Of a stretch of DNA of 64,000 nucleotides, positions 26,301-34,242 are shown one piece after another. The position numbers were made by a program, and so were the translations under genes. A model generated the notes under the pieces. The model was given only the letters and a program-made list of their open reading frames with translations. It was not told the DNA's origin and did not search any database. Source of the DNA: Bacteroidales bacterium (GTDB lineage Bacteria; Bacteroidota; Bacteroidia; Bacteroidales; VadinHA17); contig WXFD01000023.1 of assembly GCA_009877105.1 (NCBI GenBank), forward strand, positions 37,728 through 101,727. Direction: 5' to 3'. Position 1 is the stretch's first letter. Each line of letters begins with the position of its first letter.

Positions 26301-28925
26301 GGTAAAAATCATTCTTTCATTTTCCTTGAGGCCCGGAAGATTCAGACCCACATAAGTCTCATACGGAGAATACCGGTAGAGTTTCTGTGTTATGCTTTCA
26401 TCTCCACCCTTTTCTGCGGCTTTTACCGTGAAAACCGCATTAAGCATTCCCGGGGCAGGTATATCAGTGCCGGGATTGAAACTGACGCTTGCCTCACCTT
26501 TCTCATCGGTGGTTCCTTCAAACATCCTGACTGTTTCAGAATAAAAATCGACTGAAGGATCATCAAAAACATACTGTCTGTACTTTTCAAATTCCGTTTT
26601 TGCAGGTTTGAAGCGGTATTCGACTGATGATCGCAGGTTGCCTGCATTGTTTCCATTGAGCCATTTTACAGTTAGTGAGCCGGGAGTCCCTCCTTCTCTT
26701 TGTTTAAGGAGGTTACCGGGAAATGAAAGTTCCATTTTCAGCCTGTTGGGCTTAATTGATTCAATCCTGACCCTCCTGGTGAATGTGGCACCACCGACCC
26801 TGAATATGGCGGAATAATTGCCAGTGACGGCGTCGGTGGCGGTTCCTGTTTTAAAGACAAGAAGGTTCCTGCCATCGGTCTGCTGTACCTGGTTATCAAT
26901 CCTTTGTTCAAGCGGATTGATCAGTTCAAACTGCAGCGGATGTCCGGCCGGAAGATTTTTGTTCAGGTCCTTCAGGAATATGGAAAGATAAATGGAATCA
27001 CCGGGGCGCCAGACATCTCTTTCACCGTAAATGAAGGCCTTTATTCCGTTCTCGGTTTTATTTCCCGAAACATCGAAGGAACTCAGCGACAGGGATGAAC
27101 CATCGGTTACCTTAAGGTAGTTCCGGTCCCGGTCCTTTCTTGCTATTATAAGGAAAGGCTTTCTGTCGCAATTCATGGTAACGGAACCATTGTGGCCGGT
27201 GTTCCGGGAAACAATCAGCTGCATCTGGAGATCATACACATCGATTGTCACTTCGCTGAGCGGGAGTGCTGTAAGAAGGTCATTTACCATTACGAGGAGA
27301 CTGTTGTCAGTTCCTTTTTTGGCAATAATGCCGAAGTTAGATGCCAGTACGTTCCTGGTGACTTTTCTGTCGGGGCTGTAATAGGCTGGTTTGCAAGGAT
27401 CATTGCGTTCATTCCAGTTGAATCCCAGTGAATAGTAGATCATATCCCCGGCGTCGTCATAATAATTGTCCGGATCATCCCAGTAATCATTTGTTTCTTC
27501 CTCCGACTTCTCAAGAGATTCTTCGTATTTTTCCAGTTCAGTCCTGTCCGGGCAGGGATAAAGCGAGTAAGAGGGCCGGAAGCCAAGTTCGACCCTGTAC
27601 AGTATACCCGGTTCGACATCAATATATTCGGCAAGATCAATCGTATGGAAGTTCCACGATCCGGAAAAAGTACCCGGTGGATTGATCAGATCAACCCGGC
27701 CTGAATAAATGAGCCTTCCGAACCTCTTTACCGAATAGGATGTGTTTATATCGTTGTCCTGCAGGAAATACGGAAGATTGACCCCGAATATCTTGATGAT
27801 CCTGAGATCGACGGCATTCAGGTTGGCTGTCCTGAAAGGCAGTACCAGATTGTATGAAGCAGGGAGGATCACTCCGTTTCCTGTGAGCTCCACCGATGGT
27901 GGGACTGGTGTAAAATCCAGTCTTCTGATGAATGACGAAGTCAATGATTCACCCCGGAAGTTTTTAATTGATTCCTCAACGATAATGTCTGCCGGACTCC
28001 CGGGTCTTGATTCCGGAAAAAGGCTGACAATATTTGCATTGATCCTGGCTGACATTCTTATATCCGGGTTAAAGCGGATGAGACCCTCCGTTTCCTGAGA
28101 AGCATCGAGCGGGTCAGAGAAGACAATATCAATGCTCTGCCCCTCGTCACGGTTGAAGATCAGGTCCGTAACTGCAAATACTCCCGTTCCGGGTATCTTC
28201 ACTGCCGAGCTGCCTTTTTGTTTTACCCCTGCAAAATGTCCGTTCCAGCTTACCTCTACCTTCCCGGCCTTATCCTTTCTTTCGATGTTGATTACAGAAA
28301 ATCTGTGCTCAAGAATATCGGAATGATCCCAGATTATTGGCAGTTTTTTACGGCCATATTTTGCCTGGACATAAGACTCGGCCTCAGTGGATGCTACATA
28401 GTCTGATGCCACCAGGTTACCGTGCAGTGTGTATTTTGTACCGTCATCCGAACTTTCCAGCACCCCGATGGAAACGACGAAGTCCTTCTTTTTTGTTTTA
28501 ATCCTGGAAGTGAATACCCCCAAATTTTCCTTAACTTCTGCAAGTTTTGTAAGGTTAAGCTTAACCGTATACAATGTCCCCGGCTTCAGCGGCCTGGCAG
28601 GTTTAAAAGCAAGAGTTACATTGTCTGTCCATTCGGCTTTCCCTTTTACGGCAGGTTCAAAAATGAACAATCCGGCAGGAATCTTTCTGTTTATCCCAGC
28701 TACAAATTCCGGGGTGAATTTTACCTCAAAAACAGAATTGACCGATATGATGCCGGAAGTGTATCCGGTAATATACTCACTGAATCCTTTATCGACGGGA
28801 ATATTCAGTTCTTGCAAATCGGAAACTCTTTTCGGGAGAAGTTTAACCGGCAGATTTTCTTTTCCCGTGCATGATGAGATGATGATCAGGATGACAGAAG
28901 GGATGATTAGTCTTGATTTTTTCAT
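23352..28925 (-). CDS. Bacterial alpha-2-macroglobulin lipoprotein with thioester motif
   Basis: A 1857-residue periplasmic protein. The lipobox ends in ISSC (Cys about 19), so it is lipid-anchored. MG-like beta-sandwich domains fill the N-terminal half; an acidic, tyrosine-rich insertion lies near residues 470-505. The thioester-containing terpenoid domain carries GCTEQ (CxEQ, Cys at about 1404) in the sequence YPHGCTEQIISAAFP, so the covalent trap motif is intact. Such proteins trap attacking proteases; with PBP1C they are thought to defend and repair the cell wall. It is directly upstream of pbpC. No promoter with a perfect consensus was found, only TATTTTTA about 60 bases upstream. Confidence 0.9.
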   Translation of the reverse strand: MKKSRLIIPSVILIIISSCTGKENLPVKLLPKRVSDLQELNIPVDKGFSEYITGYTSGIISVNSVFEVKFTPEFVAGINRKIPAGLFIFEPAVKGKAEWTDNVTLAFKPARPLKPGTLYTVKLNLTKLAEVKENLGVFTSRIKTKKKDFVVSIGVLESSDDGTKYTLHGNLVASDYVASTEAESYVQAKYGRKKLPIIWDHSDILEHRFSVINIERKDKAGKVEVSWNGHFAGVKQKGSSAVKIPGTGVFAVTDLIFNRDEGQSIDIVFSDPLDASQETEGLIRFNPDIRMSARINANIVSLFPESRPGSPADIIVEESIKNFRGESLTSSFIRRLDFTPVPPSVELTGNGVILPASYNLVLPFRTANLNAVDLRIIKIFGVNLPYFLQDNDINTSYSVKRFGRLIYSGRVDLINPPGTFSGSWNFHTIDLAEYIDVEPGILYRVELGFRPSYSLYPCPDRTELEKYEESLEKSEEETNDYWDDPDNYYDDAGDMIYYSLGFNWNERNDPCKPAYYSPDRKVTRNVLASNFGIIAKKGTDNSLLVMVNDLLTALPLSEVTIDVYDLQMQLIVSRNTGHNGSVTMNCDRKPFLIIARKDRDRNYLKVTDGSSLSLSSFDVSGNKTENGIKAFIYGERDVWRPGDSIYLSIFLKDLNKNLPAGHPLQFELINPLEQRIDNQVQQTDGRNLLVFKTGTATDAVTGNYSAIFRVGGATFTRRVRIESIKPNRLKMELSFPGNLLKQREGGTPGSLTVKWLNGNNAGNLRSSVEYRFKPAKTEFEKYRQYVFDDPSVDFYSETVRMFEGTTDEKGEASVSFNPGTDIPAPGMLNAVFTVKAAEKGGDESITQKLYRYSPYETYVGLNLPGLKENERMIFTDTDHELRIATVDPQGKPVDTRVDIYFYRINYRWWWESDEENLASYISNNSYKPVLTHHLRTSNGTGSFRFNIGRNDWGRYLIRATAASGHSTGKIILIDWPWEYGMKSSADGATLLSVSTDKEKYAPGEEIRLSFPAPENSRAIITLENSSTVLEEIRTPASKGNTVVSIKAKPGMAPNCYAFVTVIQPHAQTVNDMPIRLYGIVPVMVEDPATRLDPVISAPDEIRSQKSFDITVSEANRKPMTYTVAVVDEGLLDITAFRTPDPWSYFYGREALGVRTWDVYDHVLGAFGGTLERLLATGGDEAITDRSAGKAQRFRPVIKFLGPFTLQPGKSRTHTITLPQYTGSIRTMVIAGSERAFGSAEKSLLVRDPLMVLATAPRVLSPGERVTLPVTVFVQKSNITSLDLMAEAGSLIKFDEPVKSITVAGQGETDTRLVFTTAEKTGKEVIKVTVSGGGETAVHEIEIDVRSPNPPEIRAVQKLLKRGEKWETSFNPFGIAGSDAATLELSDLPAANFDKWLDYLLEYPHGCTEQIISAAFPQLLLHSIAGDGAKAEKSATNIKEAVLKVVSRQMTGGGVAMWPGNYQPDNWVTSYAGHFMAEAERTGYSIPGNFRQKWTRFQKKTAQDWRFDPKFRQSANDQAYRLFTLALAGDPERGAMNRMREIQNLPGLARWLLAAAYATSGKPEVADRLLDMRNTGTEEEYSGYYYGSRMRDRAVILYTLTLLKKDAEGLPLLRAICDELNTAGWFSTQSLSWGLFSYMKYSQLVSADKPGSAKISVSLNGEKSEISVPEKKIFVKELQVRNGPNRLVVENISDQPVYANLVRKGIPLVSDATQTEKGLTMSVEYLNMELKQIDHRNLVQGTDFMMVVKVTNKTFLNLDNIALTQMVPSGWEIQNTRLFEANYGIQESVYDHRDFRDDRVNTYFSLNQGESKTYLLILNAAYKGEFHQPPVWCEAMYSESCYSRIPGGKVKVTDNGIE

Positions 28926-29016
28926 TTTCGGGAATGATTATTTCAGGATGACGGATTTGCCTGAGTTCAACGGTGACATATTGTTACATTGCTAAAAATA
29001 CGAAAAAGTCGGAATC

Positions 29017-30966
29017 CTAAAGTAAAATCCTGTTGCCAAGCTGTTTTGAAATATGCCCCAGTGCCAGGCTGAGATTATTGAATCTTGTCTGCAGGAAAAT
29101 GATCCTTTCCCGGTCATTGTTTCTTACCGCTTCTTCAAGAAGGATCATGATCTCCTTTCTGTAGGCCTGGATTTTGTCGCTTTTGAATTTCAGCACCACA
29201 TCAGGGACAATATCATGAAGTTTCATTTCTTCAGTTTCAACATAGGTTTGCTTGTCTCTCCATATCCTGCTTAATTCATGTGCATCTGCAAGGAGGTCGG
29301 CGGAGATCCTTGAGATGTCCGGATCTTCATGTTTGATAAAATGTTTGTCATCGGGGAAAAGGCCCTGTTCGGAACTGAACCTGAAATCGTCGAAGATCCT
29401 TGCAAATACTGCATCGTTAAATGACAGTTCATCTGATGTTATTTCTTTCACAATATAGTCGGCAACGGTTATTATCTCCTCTTTACCATCCTCACTGCGG
29501 ATTTTCCTTTCAAATTCCAGGCTTCCGTATTTCAGCAGCAGTCTTATCACTTCCTTTTCCGCAAAAAAGCTTGCCGTAAGCGGTCTTACAGGCTTCGCAG
29601 GACTTCCTGCCGGCGGAACAGGAAGGTCTTCCGGCCCCGGATACTTATTCCTTTCACGGAAAGATTTCTCACGCATGAGTTTGTTGACCTCCTGATAAAG
29701 GACGGATTCCGGAACCTCAAGCAGATTGCTGCATTCCTTGATGTATATTGTTCTTGTTATGGCTTCGGGAATTACTGCAACCGATCTGACAATGTCATTT
29801 ATCAGGCCGGCTTTTTTGACAGGATCGTTGCTGGCCTCATCAAGCAGCAGTCTGGTTTTGAACCTTATAAAATCAGTCTCGTTATTTTTTATATATTCCA
29901 GGAATTGCTCATTGCTTACTTTTTTTGAGTATGAATCGGGATCTTCGCCTTCGGGTAAAAGAACTATCTTAACATTCATTCCTTCTTCAAGGACAATATC
30001 GATTCCCCTGATTGAAGCCTTGATACCGGCCGGATCGCCATCATAGAGGATTGTAATATTCTGGGTGAACCGTTTTACCAGCCTTACCTGTTCCCGGGTA
30101 AGGGAAGTTCCTGAGCTTGCTACCACATTTTCAATGGCAGCCTCATGAAGTGACATCACATCCGTATAACCTTCGACAAGAAAGCATTTGTCTTCCTGTG
30201 TGATTGCCTTGCGTGCCTGGTAGATCCCGTACAGGATCCTGCTTTTATGATAGATCTCTGACTCCGGTGAATTGAGATATTTGGCACTTTTAGGGTCGGC
30301 TTTCAGAGTTCTTCCCCCGAACCCAAGGATCTGTCCCGACAACGAATGGATCGGGAACATTATTCTTCCGCTGAAGCGGTCGAATATTTTTTCTTCGTGT
30401 TGAATTGTCAGTCCTGCCTTCACCAGGAAATCGAGCCTGTGGCCGTCCTCAAGAGCCTGTTTTGAAAAAGCGTCCCTCTGGTCGAAACAGTAGCCTGTCT
30501 CAAATTTTTTCAGGGTACTGTGACGGAATCCCCTTTCCATGAAATATGAAAGTCCGACTGATTTTCCCTCATCGGAACGGAACAGGTTTTCTTCAAACTG
30601 CCTTGCAGCATATGCAGTGACAACGAGCAGACTCTCCCTTTCATTCTGTTTTTCAATTTCCTCAGGGGTGCGTTCTTTCTCCGTTACCTCGATATGGTAT
30701 TTTTTTGCAAGATATTTCAGCGCCTCAGGATAAGTGAGATGCTCATGCTCCATTATAAAATTGACGGAGTTCCCGACCTTTCCGCAGCCAAAGCATTTGA
30801 ATATCTCCTTTGACGGAGATACCGTGAATGAAGGGGTCTTTTCATTGTGGAAGGGGCACAATCCAAGGTAATTCACTCCCCGTTTTTTCAGGGGGACAAA
30901 CTCCTGCACAACGTCGACAATCTGTGCAGCATCAAGTATCCGTTCGATTGTCTGCCTGTCAATCAT
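29017..30966 (-). CDS. dnaG: DNA primase
   Basis: A 649-residue protein. The zinc-binding domain has Cys37 and His40 in CPFH and Cys58/Cys61 in CFGCG. The RNA polymerase core follows, with the TOPRIM motifs EGYTDVMSL and YDGDPAGIKA, and PEGEDPDSY. The C-terminal DnaB-interacting helical region is present (ends QTRFNNLSLALGHISKQLG). It makes RNA primers for replication. The predicted promoter places the transcription start within a few bases of the ATG, so the mRNA may be leaderless (see the promoter entry). Confidence 0.95.
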   Translation of the reverse strand: MIDRQTIERILDAAQIVDVVQEFVPLKKRGVNYLGLCPFHNEKTPSFTVSPSKEIFKCFGCGKVGNSVNFIMEHEHLTYPEALKYLAKKYHIEVTEKERTPEEIEKQNERESLLVVTAYAARQFEENLFRSDEGKSVGLSYFMERGFRHSTLKKFETGYCFDQRDAFSKQALEDGHRLDFLVKAGLTIQHEEKIFDRFSGRIMFPIHSLSGQILGFGGRTLKADPKSAKYLNSPESEIYHKSRILYGIYQARKAITQEDKCFLVEGYTDVMSLHEAAIENVVASSGTSLTREQVRLVKRFTQNITILYDGDPAGIKASIRGIDIVLEEGMNVKIVLLPEGEDPDSYSKKVSNEQFLEYIKNNETDFIRFKTRLLLDEASNDPVKKAGLINDIVRSVAVIPEAITRTIYIKECSNLLEVPESVLYQEVNKLMREKSFRERNKYPGPEDLPVPPAGSPAKPVRPLTASFFAEKEVIRLLLKYGSLEFERKIRSEDGKEEIITVADYIVKEITSDELSFNDAVFARIFDDFRFSSEQGLFPDDKHFIKHEDPDISRISADLLADAHELSRIWRDKQTYVETEEMKLHDIVPDVVLKFKSDKIQAYRKEIMILLEEAVRNNDRERIIFLQTRFNNLSLALGHISKQLGNRILL

Positions 30967-30970
30967 GGAT

Positions 30971-31002
30971 CAAAGATATCAGGAAAACCGTGAAAGGTCA
31001 AA
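30971..31002 (-). promoter_or_regulatory. dnaG: Strong Bacteroidota promoter for dnaG
   Basis: On the minus strand TTTG at 31002-30999 is followed after 20 bases by TATCTTTG at 30978-30971, a full match to TTTG-N19/20-TAnnTTTG. The expected transcription start is 5-8 bases further, which is at or within the ATG at 30966-30964, so a leaderless or nearly leaderless mRNA is predicted. Confidence 0.65.
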
Positions 31003-31131
31003 AGTACCTTCGGAGAATATATTAACAAACCAGCTTGTACGGTATCCTTCAGTCATGCAGATTATTGGCATCAGGGAAGTATGATTATGGGCAGGACGCA
31101 GGCCTTACTGACGGGTATAAAGGCAATTAAA

Positions 31132-31821
31132 TCATCTTAGTTCCATCAGGTGCCGGGTAAGTATTTCAACTCCCGTTGAGGCAGGCTCCCTTATGATCCC
31201 TACATGCCGCCTGGCAGGAACAAACACCTCATTCGGGTCGATAAGCCAGAGGGATGCCTTCGGGGGTGCATAATCCATTAGTCCCGCAGCAGGGTAGACG
31301 TTGAGTGATGAACCGATAACTACGAAAATATCGGCGGAAGAAGTTATCCTTACAGCTTCGTCCATCATTGGCACAGATTCTCCGAACCAGACAATGTGGG
31401 GCCTGAGCTGGCTCCCTTTTTCACACAGATCGCCCGGCCGGATATCCTTGTACCCGATGTCGTATACCAACGACGGGTCGCTGGTGCTTCTTGCCTTGGT
31501 AAGTTCCCCGTGTAGATGCAGCACTTTTGTACTTCCCGCCCTCTCATGCAGGTCATCGATATTCTGTGTTATAACATTAACATTGAAATACTTTTCAAGA
31601 GCGGCAATTCCCGTATGACCTGCGTTGGGTTTACAGGCCGCAAGCTGGGTCCGGCGGTCATTGTAGAACCTGAGCACCAGGTCCCTGTTTTTTTGCCAAC
31701 CCATCGGAGAGGCGACTTCGGTGACATCATACTCTTCCCAGAGGCCGCCTGTTTCGCGGAATGTCCTGATACCGCTCTCGGCACTCATTCCTGCACCCGT
31801 CAGAATAACCAGATTTTTCAT
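31132..31821 (-). CDS. cobB: NAD-dependent protein deacylase (sirtuin) lacking the usual zinc cysteines
   Basis: A 229-residue sirtuin. GAGMSAESGI is at residues 9-18, the NAD ribose region TQNIDDLHERAG and catalytic His in HLHGELTK near residue 105, followed by RPHIVWFGE and GSSLNVYPAA. Class III sirtuins normally hold a zinc ion with two Cys-x2-Cys pairs after the catalytic His; here that region reads KARSTSDPSLVYDIG and DLCEKGSQL, with only one Cys, so the structural zinc site appears lost. It removes acyl groups from lysine using NAD+. It stands alone on the minus strand. Confidence 0.85.
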   Translation of the reverse strand: MKNLVILTGAGMSAESGIRTFRETGGLWEEYDVTEVASPMGWQKNRDLVLRFYNDRRTQLAACKPNAGHTGIAALEKYFNVNVITQNIDDLHERAGSTKVLHLHGELTKARSTSDPSLVYDIGYKDIRPGDLCEKGSQLRPHIVWFGESVPMMDEAVRITSSADIFVVIGSSLNVYPAAGLMDYAPPKASLWLIDPNEVFVPARRHVGIIREPASTGVEILTRHLMELR

Positions 31822-32121
31822 TCGGCAATAATTAATTCATTGTGCATTACTGATCCCGGCTGTTGATGTATGAATGCCGGCTCATCACCGGCCGTACCGG
31901 AAGACCTGCTGATGTGAACCAAGGATGGATCTCCGGGATTTCGGCCGGAAAACATCCGGCATATGAAGATAGTAAATAACGGTTAAATATAAAAACAATC
32001 CCGGCTGCCCCTGATGAGTGCATTTTGGATTCCCGGTCCGCGTCAAATGCACGGCATGGTACGGGATCATTTCCAAACACTATATTTATTACTTTTACGG
32101 TTTGATCATTAATACAGGGTG

Positions 32122-32694
32122 ATGGCTGAAAACAGAAAAATCATTGTTGCAGTTACGGGTGCAAGCGGTTCAGTCTATGCACTATCACTTATCAGGAGGC
32201 TTGCCGGGCTGAAATCGCCGCCTACAGAGATAGCCACCCTGTTCACGGAGACTGCAAAACAGATATGGCACCATGAAACCGGAGAGGCATTTCACGGCAT
32301 GCCTCCGGTGAGGATTTATGAGAACAATGATTTTTTTGTTCCGTTTGCCTCCGGATCGTCTGATTATGATACCATGATAATTTGTCCGGCCTCGATGGGG
32401 ACCATCGGGAGGATTGCGGGCGGGATCTCGGATGATCTTGTCTGCCGGTCGGCGGATGTGATGCTGAAGGAAAGGCGCAGGCTGATCATTGTTCCAAGAG
32501 AGACCCCTTATAATCTGATGCATATACGTAATATGGAGACCCTTACCCTGGCAGGGGCAGTGATATGTCCTGCCAGTCCGTCATTCTACAGCCGGCCCGA
32601 AACAATAAACGACCTGGTAATGACTGTTGTGGAAAGGATCATTTCACTTGCAGGATTTGAAGCAGATACTTACCGCTGGATGAAAAATGATTGA
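32122..32694 (+). CDS. ubiX: UbiX-family flavin prenyltransferase
   Basis: About 190 residues. The flavin-binding start VTGASGSVYALSLIRRL and the conserved CPASMGTIGRIAGGISDDL and PRETPYNLMHIRNM segments are typical of UbiX/Pad1. It joins dimethylallyl phosphate to reduced FMN to make prenylated FMN, the cofactor of UbiD-type decarboxylases. No UbiD gene is in this window, so the partner must lie elsewhere. The ATG at 32122 is chosen over the GTG directly before it. The end overlaps the following YhbP-like gene by 8 bases, so expression is coupled. Confidence 0.88.
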   Translation: MAENRKIIVAVTGASGSVYALSLIRRLAGLKSPPTEIATLFTETAKQIWHHETGEAFHGMPPVRIYENNDFFVPFASGSSDYDTMIICPASMGTIGRIAGGISDDLVCRSADVMLKERRRLIIVPRETPYNLMHIRNMETLTLAGAVICPASPSFYSRPETINDLVMTVVERIISLAGFEADTYRWMKND

Positions 32695-33136
32695 TCGCCG
32701 GGCAGTTGCTTTTTTCAGAAAACACCATGTTCTGACCGTTGCAACAAGTGTTAACGGCGAACCCTGGTGCGCCAATTGCTTTTATGTTTACCTCGAAGAA
32801 AAAAATGCACTTGTATTTACCACCGATCCGGCAACGAGGCATGGGAGGGAATTCAGGGAGAGTCCGCTGGTGGCGGGTTCCGTGGTTCTTGAGACCAGGC
32901 TCATCGGCAGGATCAGGGGGATCCAGTTCCAGGCAGTCGTGTCTGAGCCTCAGGGCGATGAGCTGGAGCTTGCCCGAAAAGCGTATCTGAAACGGTTTCC
33001 CGTTGCCATGCTCATGGAAACCCATCTGTGGATTGCGGAACTCACTCTTATAAAAATGACCGATAACCGGCTTGGCTTTGGCAAAAAGCTGATCTGGAAA
33101 AAGGATGGTGACAGCGAGGTTCTGAATGCCGGATAG
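32687..33136 (+). CDS. YhbP-like (UPF0306) FMN-binding split-barrel protein
   Basis: A 149-residue protein that follows E. coli YhbP over its length: the N-terminal HHVLTVATSVNGEPWCANCFYVY, a middle block with TRHGREF, IRGIQFQAVVSEP, ARKAYLKRFPVA, and the C-terminal TDNRLGFGKKLIW. The fold is that of pyridoxamine 5'-phosphate oxidase-like flavin proteins; the function of the group is unknown. The start overlaps the ubiX stop, suggesting a functional link to flavin metabolism, and a riboflavin synthase gene follows on the opposite strand. Confidence 0.75.
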   Translation: MIDRRAVAFFRKHHVLTVATSVNGEPWCANCFYVYLEEKNALVFTTDPATRHGREFRESPLVAGSVVLETRLIGRIRGIQFQAVVSEPQGDELELARKAYLKRFPVAMLMETHLWIAELTLIKMTDNRLGFGKKLIWKKDGDSEVLNAG

Positions 33137-33182
33137 GGCCAATGTTTTCCAGGCGATGGAGCTCCGCAGGTGTATCGGCCGG

Positions 33183-33782
33183 TTATTTCCCGAGTACCTG
33201 CCTGACTATTTTGGCAATGTATTTGCCCAATATGTCGAATTCGAGGTTCACCACTGTCCCTTTTTCGATCAGGTGGAAATTTGTAATCTCGTAGGTGAAA
33301 GGAATGATGGCAACCTGGAAAGATTTCGGCTGCGAGTTCACGACTGTCAGGCTCACCCCGTTAACTGAAACTGATCCCTTTTCAACAGTAATATAATCAT
33401 CCTTCAGCGGTTCATATTCAAATGTATAGTACCAGCTTCCTCCGGCCTCCGTCACTGAAGTACAGACCGCGGTCTGGTCGATGTGGCCCTGAACCATGTG
33501 GCCGTCGAGCCTGCCGTCGAGCTTCGTGCTTCTCTCAAGATTAACCTTGTCGCCCGGTTTAAGCAGTCCGAGATTTGTCTTTTCCAGGGTTTCCCTTACC
33601 GCTGTCACAGTATATGTGTCATCGTGGATTTTTACCACGGTAAGACAGACCCCGTTGTGGGAAATGCTCTGATCGATCTTAAGTTCGCCTGTAAACGAGC
33701 ATTTCAGGGTGATATGGAGATTGTCTTTTTCCTTTTCAAGCTTTACCACAGGTGCTGCTTCTTCTACAATTCCTGAAAACAT
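33183..33782 (-). CDS. ribE: Riboflavin synthase, alpha chain
   Basis: About 199 residues from the ATG at 33782 (MFSGIVEE is the conserved N-terminus). The two lumazine-binding repeats are visible: first with SHNGVCLTVV, LERSTKLDGRLDGHMVQGHID, second with VEKGSVSVNGVSLTVV and NLEFDILGKYIAKIV. It dismutates two molecules of dimethyl-lumazine into riboflavin. The frame extends to 33809, but that segment contains a -7 promoter element, so the shorter start is preferred. No FMN riboswitch was seen in the leader. The gene lies convergent to the ubiX pair. Confidence 0.92.
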   Translation of the reverse strand: MFSGIVEEAAPVVKLEKEKDNLHITLKCSFTGELKIDQSISHNGVCLTVVKIHDDTYTVTAVRETLEKTNLGLLKPGDKVNLERSTKLDGRLDGHMVQGHIDQTAVCTSVTEAGGSWYYTFEYEPLKDDYITVEKGSVSVNGVSLTVVNSQPKSFQVAIIPFTYEITNFHLIEKGTVVNLEFDILGKYIAKIVRQVLGK

Positions 33783-33806
33783 GACTTTATTGGTTTTTAT
33801 CCGCTG

Positions 33807-33814
33807 CAAAGGTA
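33807..33814 (-). promoter_or_regulatory. -7 element (TACCTTTG) for ribE
   Basis: The minus strand reads TACCTTTG, an exact TAnnTTTG match, 25 bases upstream of the ribE ATG at 33782. It rules out the more distal in-frame start. No -33 TTTG is present at the right distance. Confidence 0.5.
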
Positions 33815-33967
33815 TTTAAAAACGTTTAGAAGAAGTTTCTCTGAACCGGGTTTTACAGTCAACCCTTTCCTGTCGGTCTCTTCCGGAGATATTTACAGGC
33901 AGCACCGTGATCCGTTGATCGTACCCGTCATTCGCATCCCCGTCATTCCGCATCTACGCTGACTTGC

Positions 33968-34147
33968 TCTCTCATCCCCTCATCCTCTCATCCCCTCATC
34001 CCCTCATCCTCTCATCCCCTCATCCCCTCATCCTGTTATCCTCTCATCCTCTTATCCCCCCATCCCCTCATCCTCTCATCCCCTCATCCTCTTATCCTGT
34101 TATCCTCTCATCCTCTTATCCCCCCATCCCCTCATCTCCACATCTCC
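33968..34147. repeat. Octamer (ctcatccc/ctcatcct) tandem array with a 64-bp higher-order period
   Basis: About 22 head-to-tail octamers of the type CTCATCCC or CTCATCCT with variants such as cttatcct, gttatcct and cccatccc. The segment around 34035 (gttatcctctcatcct) recurs 64 bases later at 34099, which is eight octamers, so there is a second-order repeat. It lies between ribE (minus) and ileS (plus), upstream of both. One strand is almost pure pyrimidine. An open reading frame of proline/serine/leucine-rich type runs through it, but that is a by-product of the repeat. It fills most of the 460-base gap between the genes. Confidence 0.9.
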
Positions 34148-34168
34148 TAACAAATTAAACTTCCTGCA

Positions 34169-34199
34169 TTGTCCCCTTGATCCTTTTTTCATATCTTTG
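34169..34199 (+). promoter_or_regulatory. ileS: Promoter of ileS
   Basis: ATTG (TTG at 34169-34171) is followed after 20 bases by TATCTTTG at 34192-34199, matching the Bacteroidota promoter pattern. The expected start site is near 34206, giving a leader of about 35 bases to the ATG at 34243. No T-box element was seen. Confidence 0.6.
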
Positions 34200-34242
34200 T
34201 GCGATTTTTTAAAATATTCTCAAAAAACAACTTGTTGATCCG

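Noticed and set aside
31847..32080. 77-residue minus-strand frame in the gap between the sirtuin and UbiX genes
   Set aside because: No signal peptide, motif or homology pattern is visible, and composition looks like non-coding sequence.
33964..34158. Leucine/proline/serine-rich open frame through the octamer repeat
   Set aside because: The array has period eight, so each frame reads repetitive residues without a family pattern; the frame is a by-product of repeat composition.
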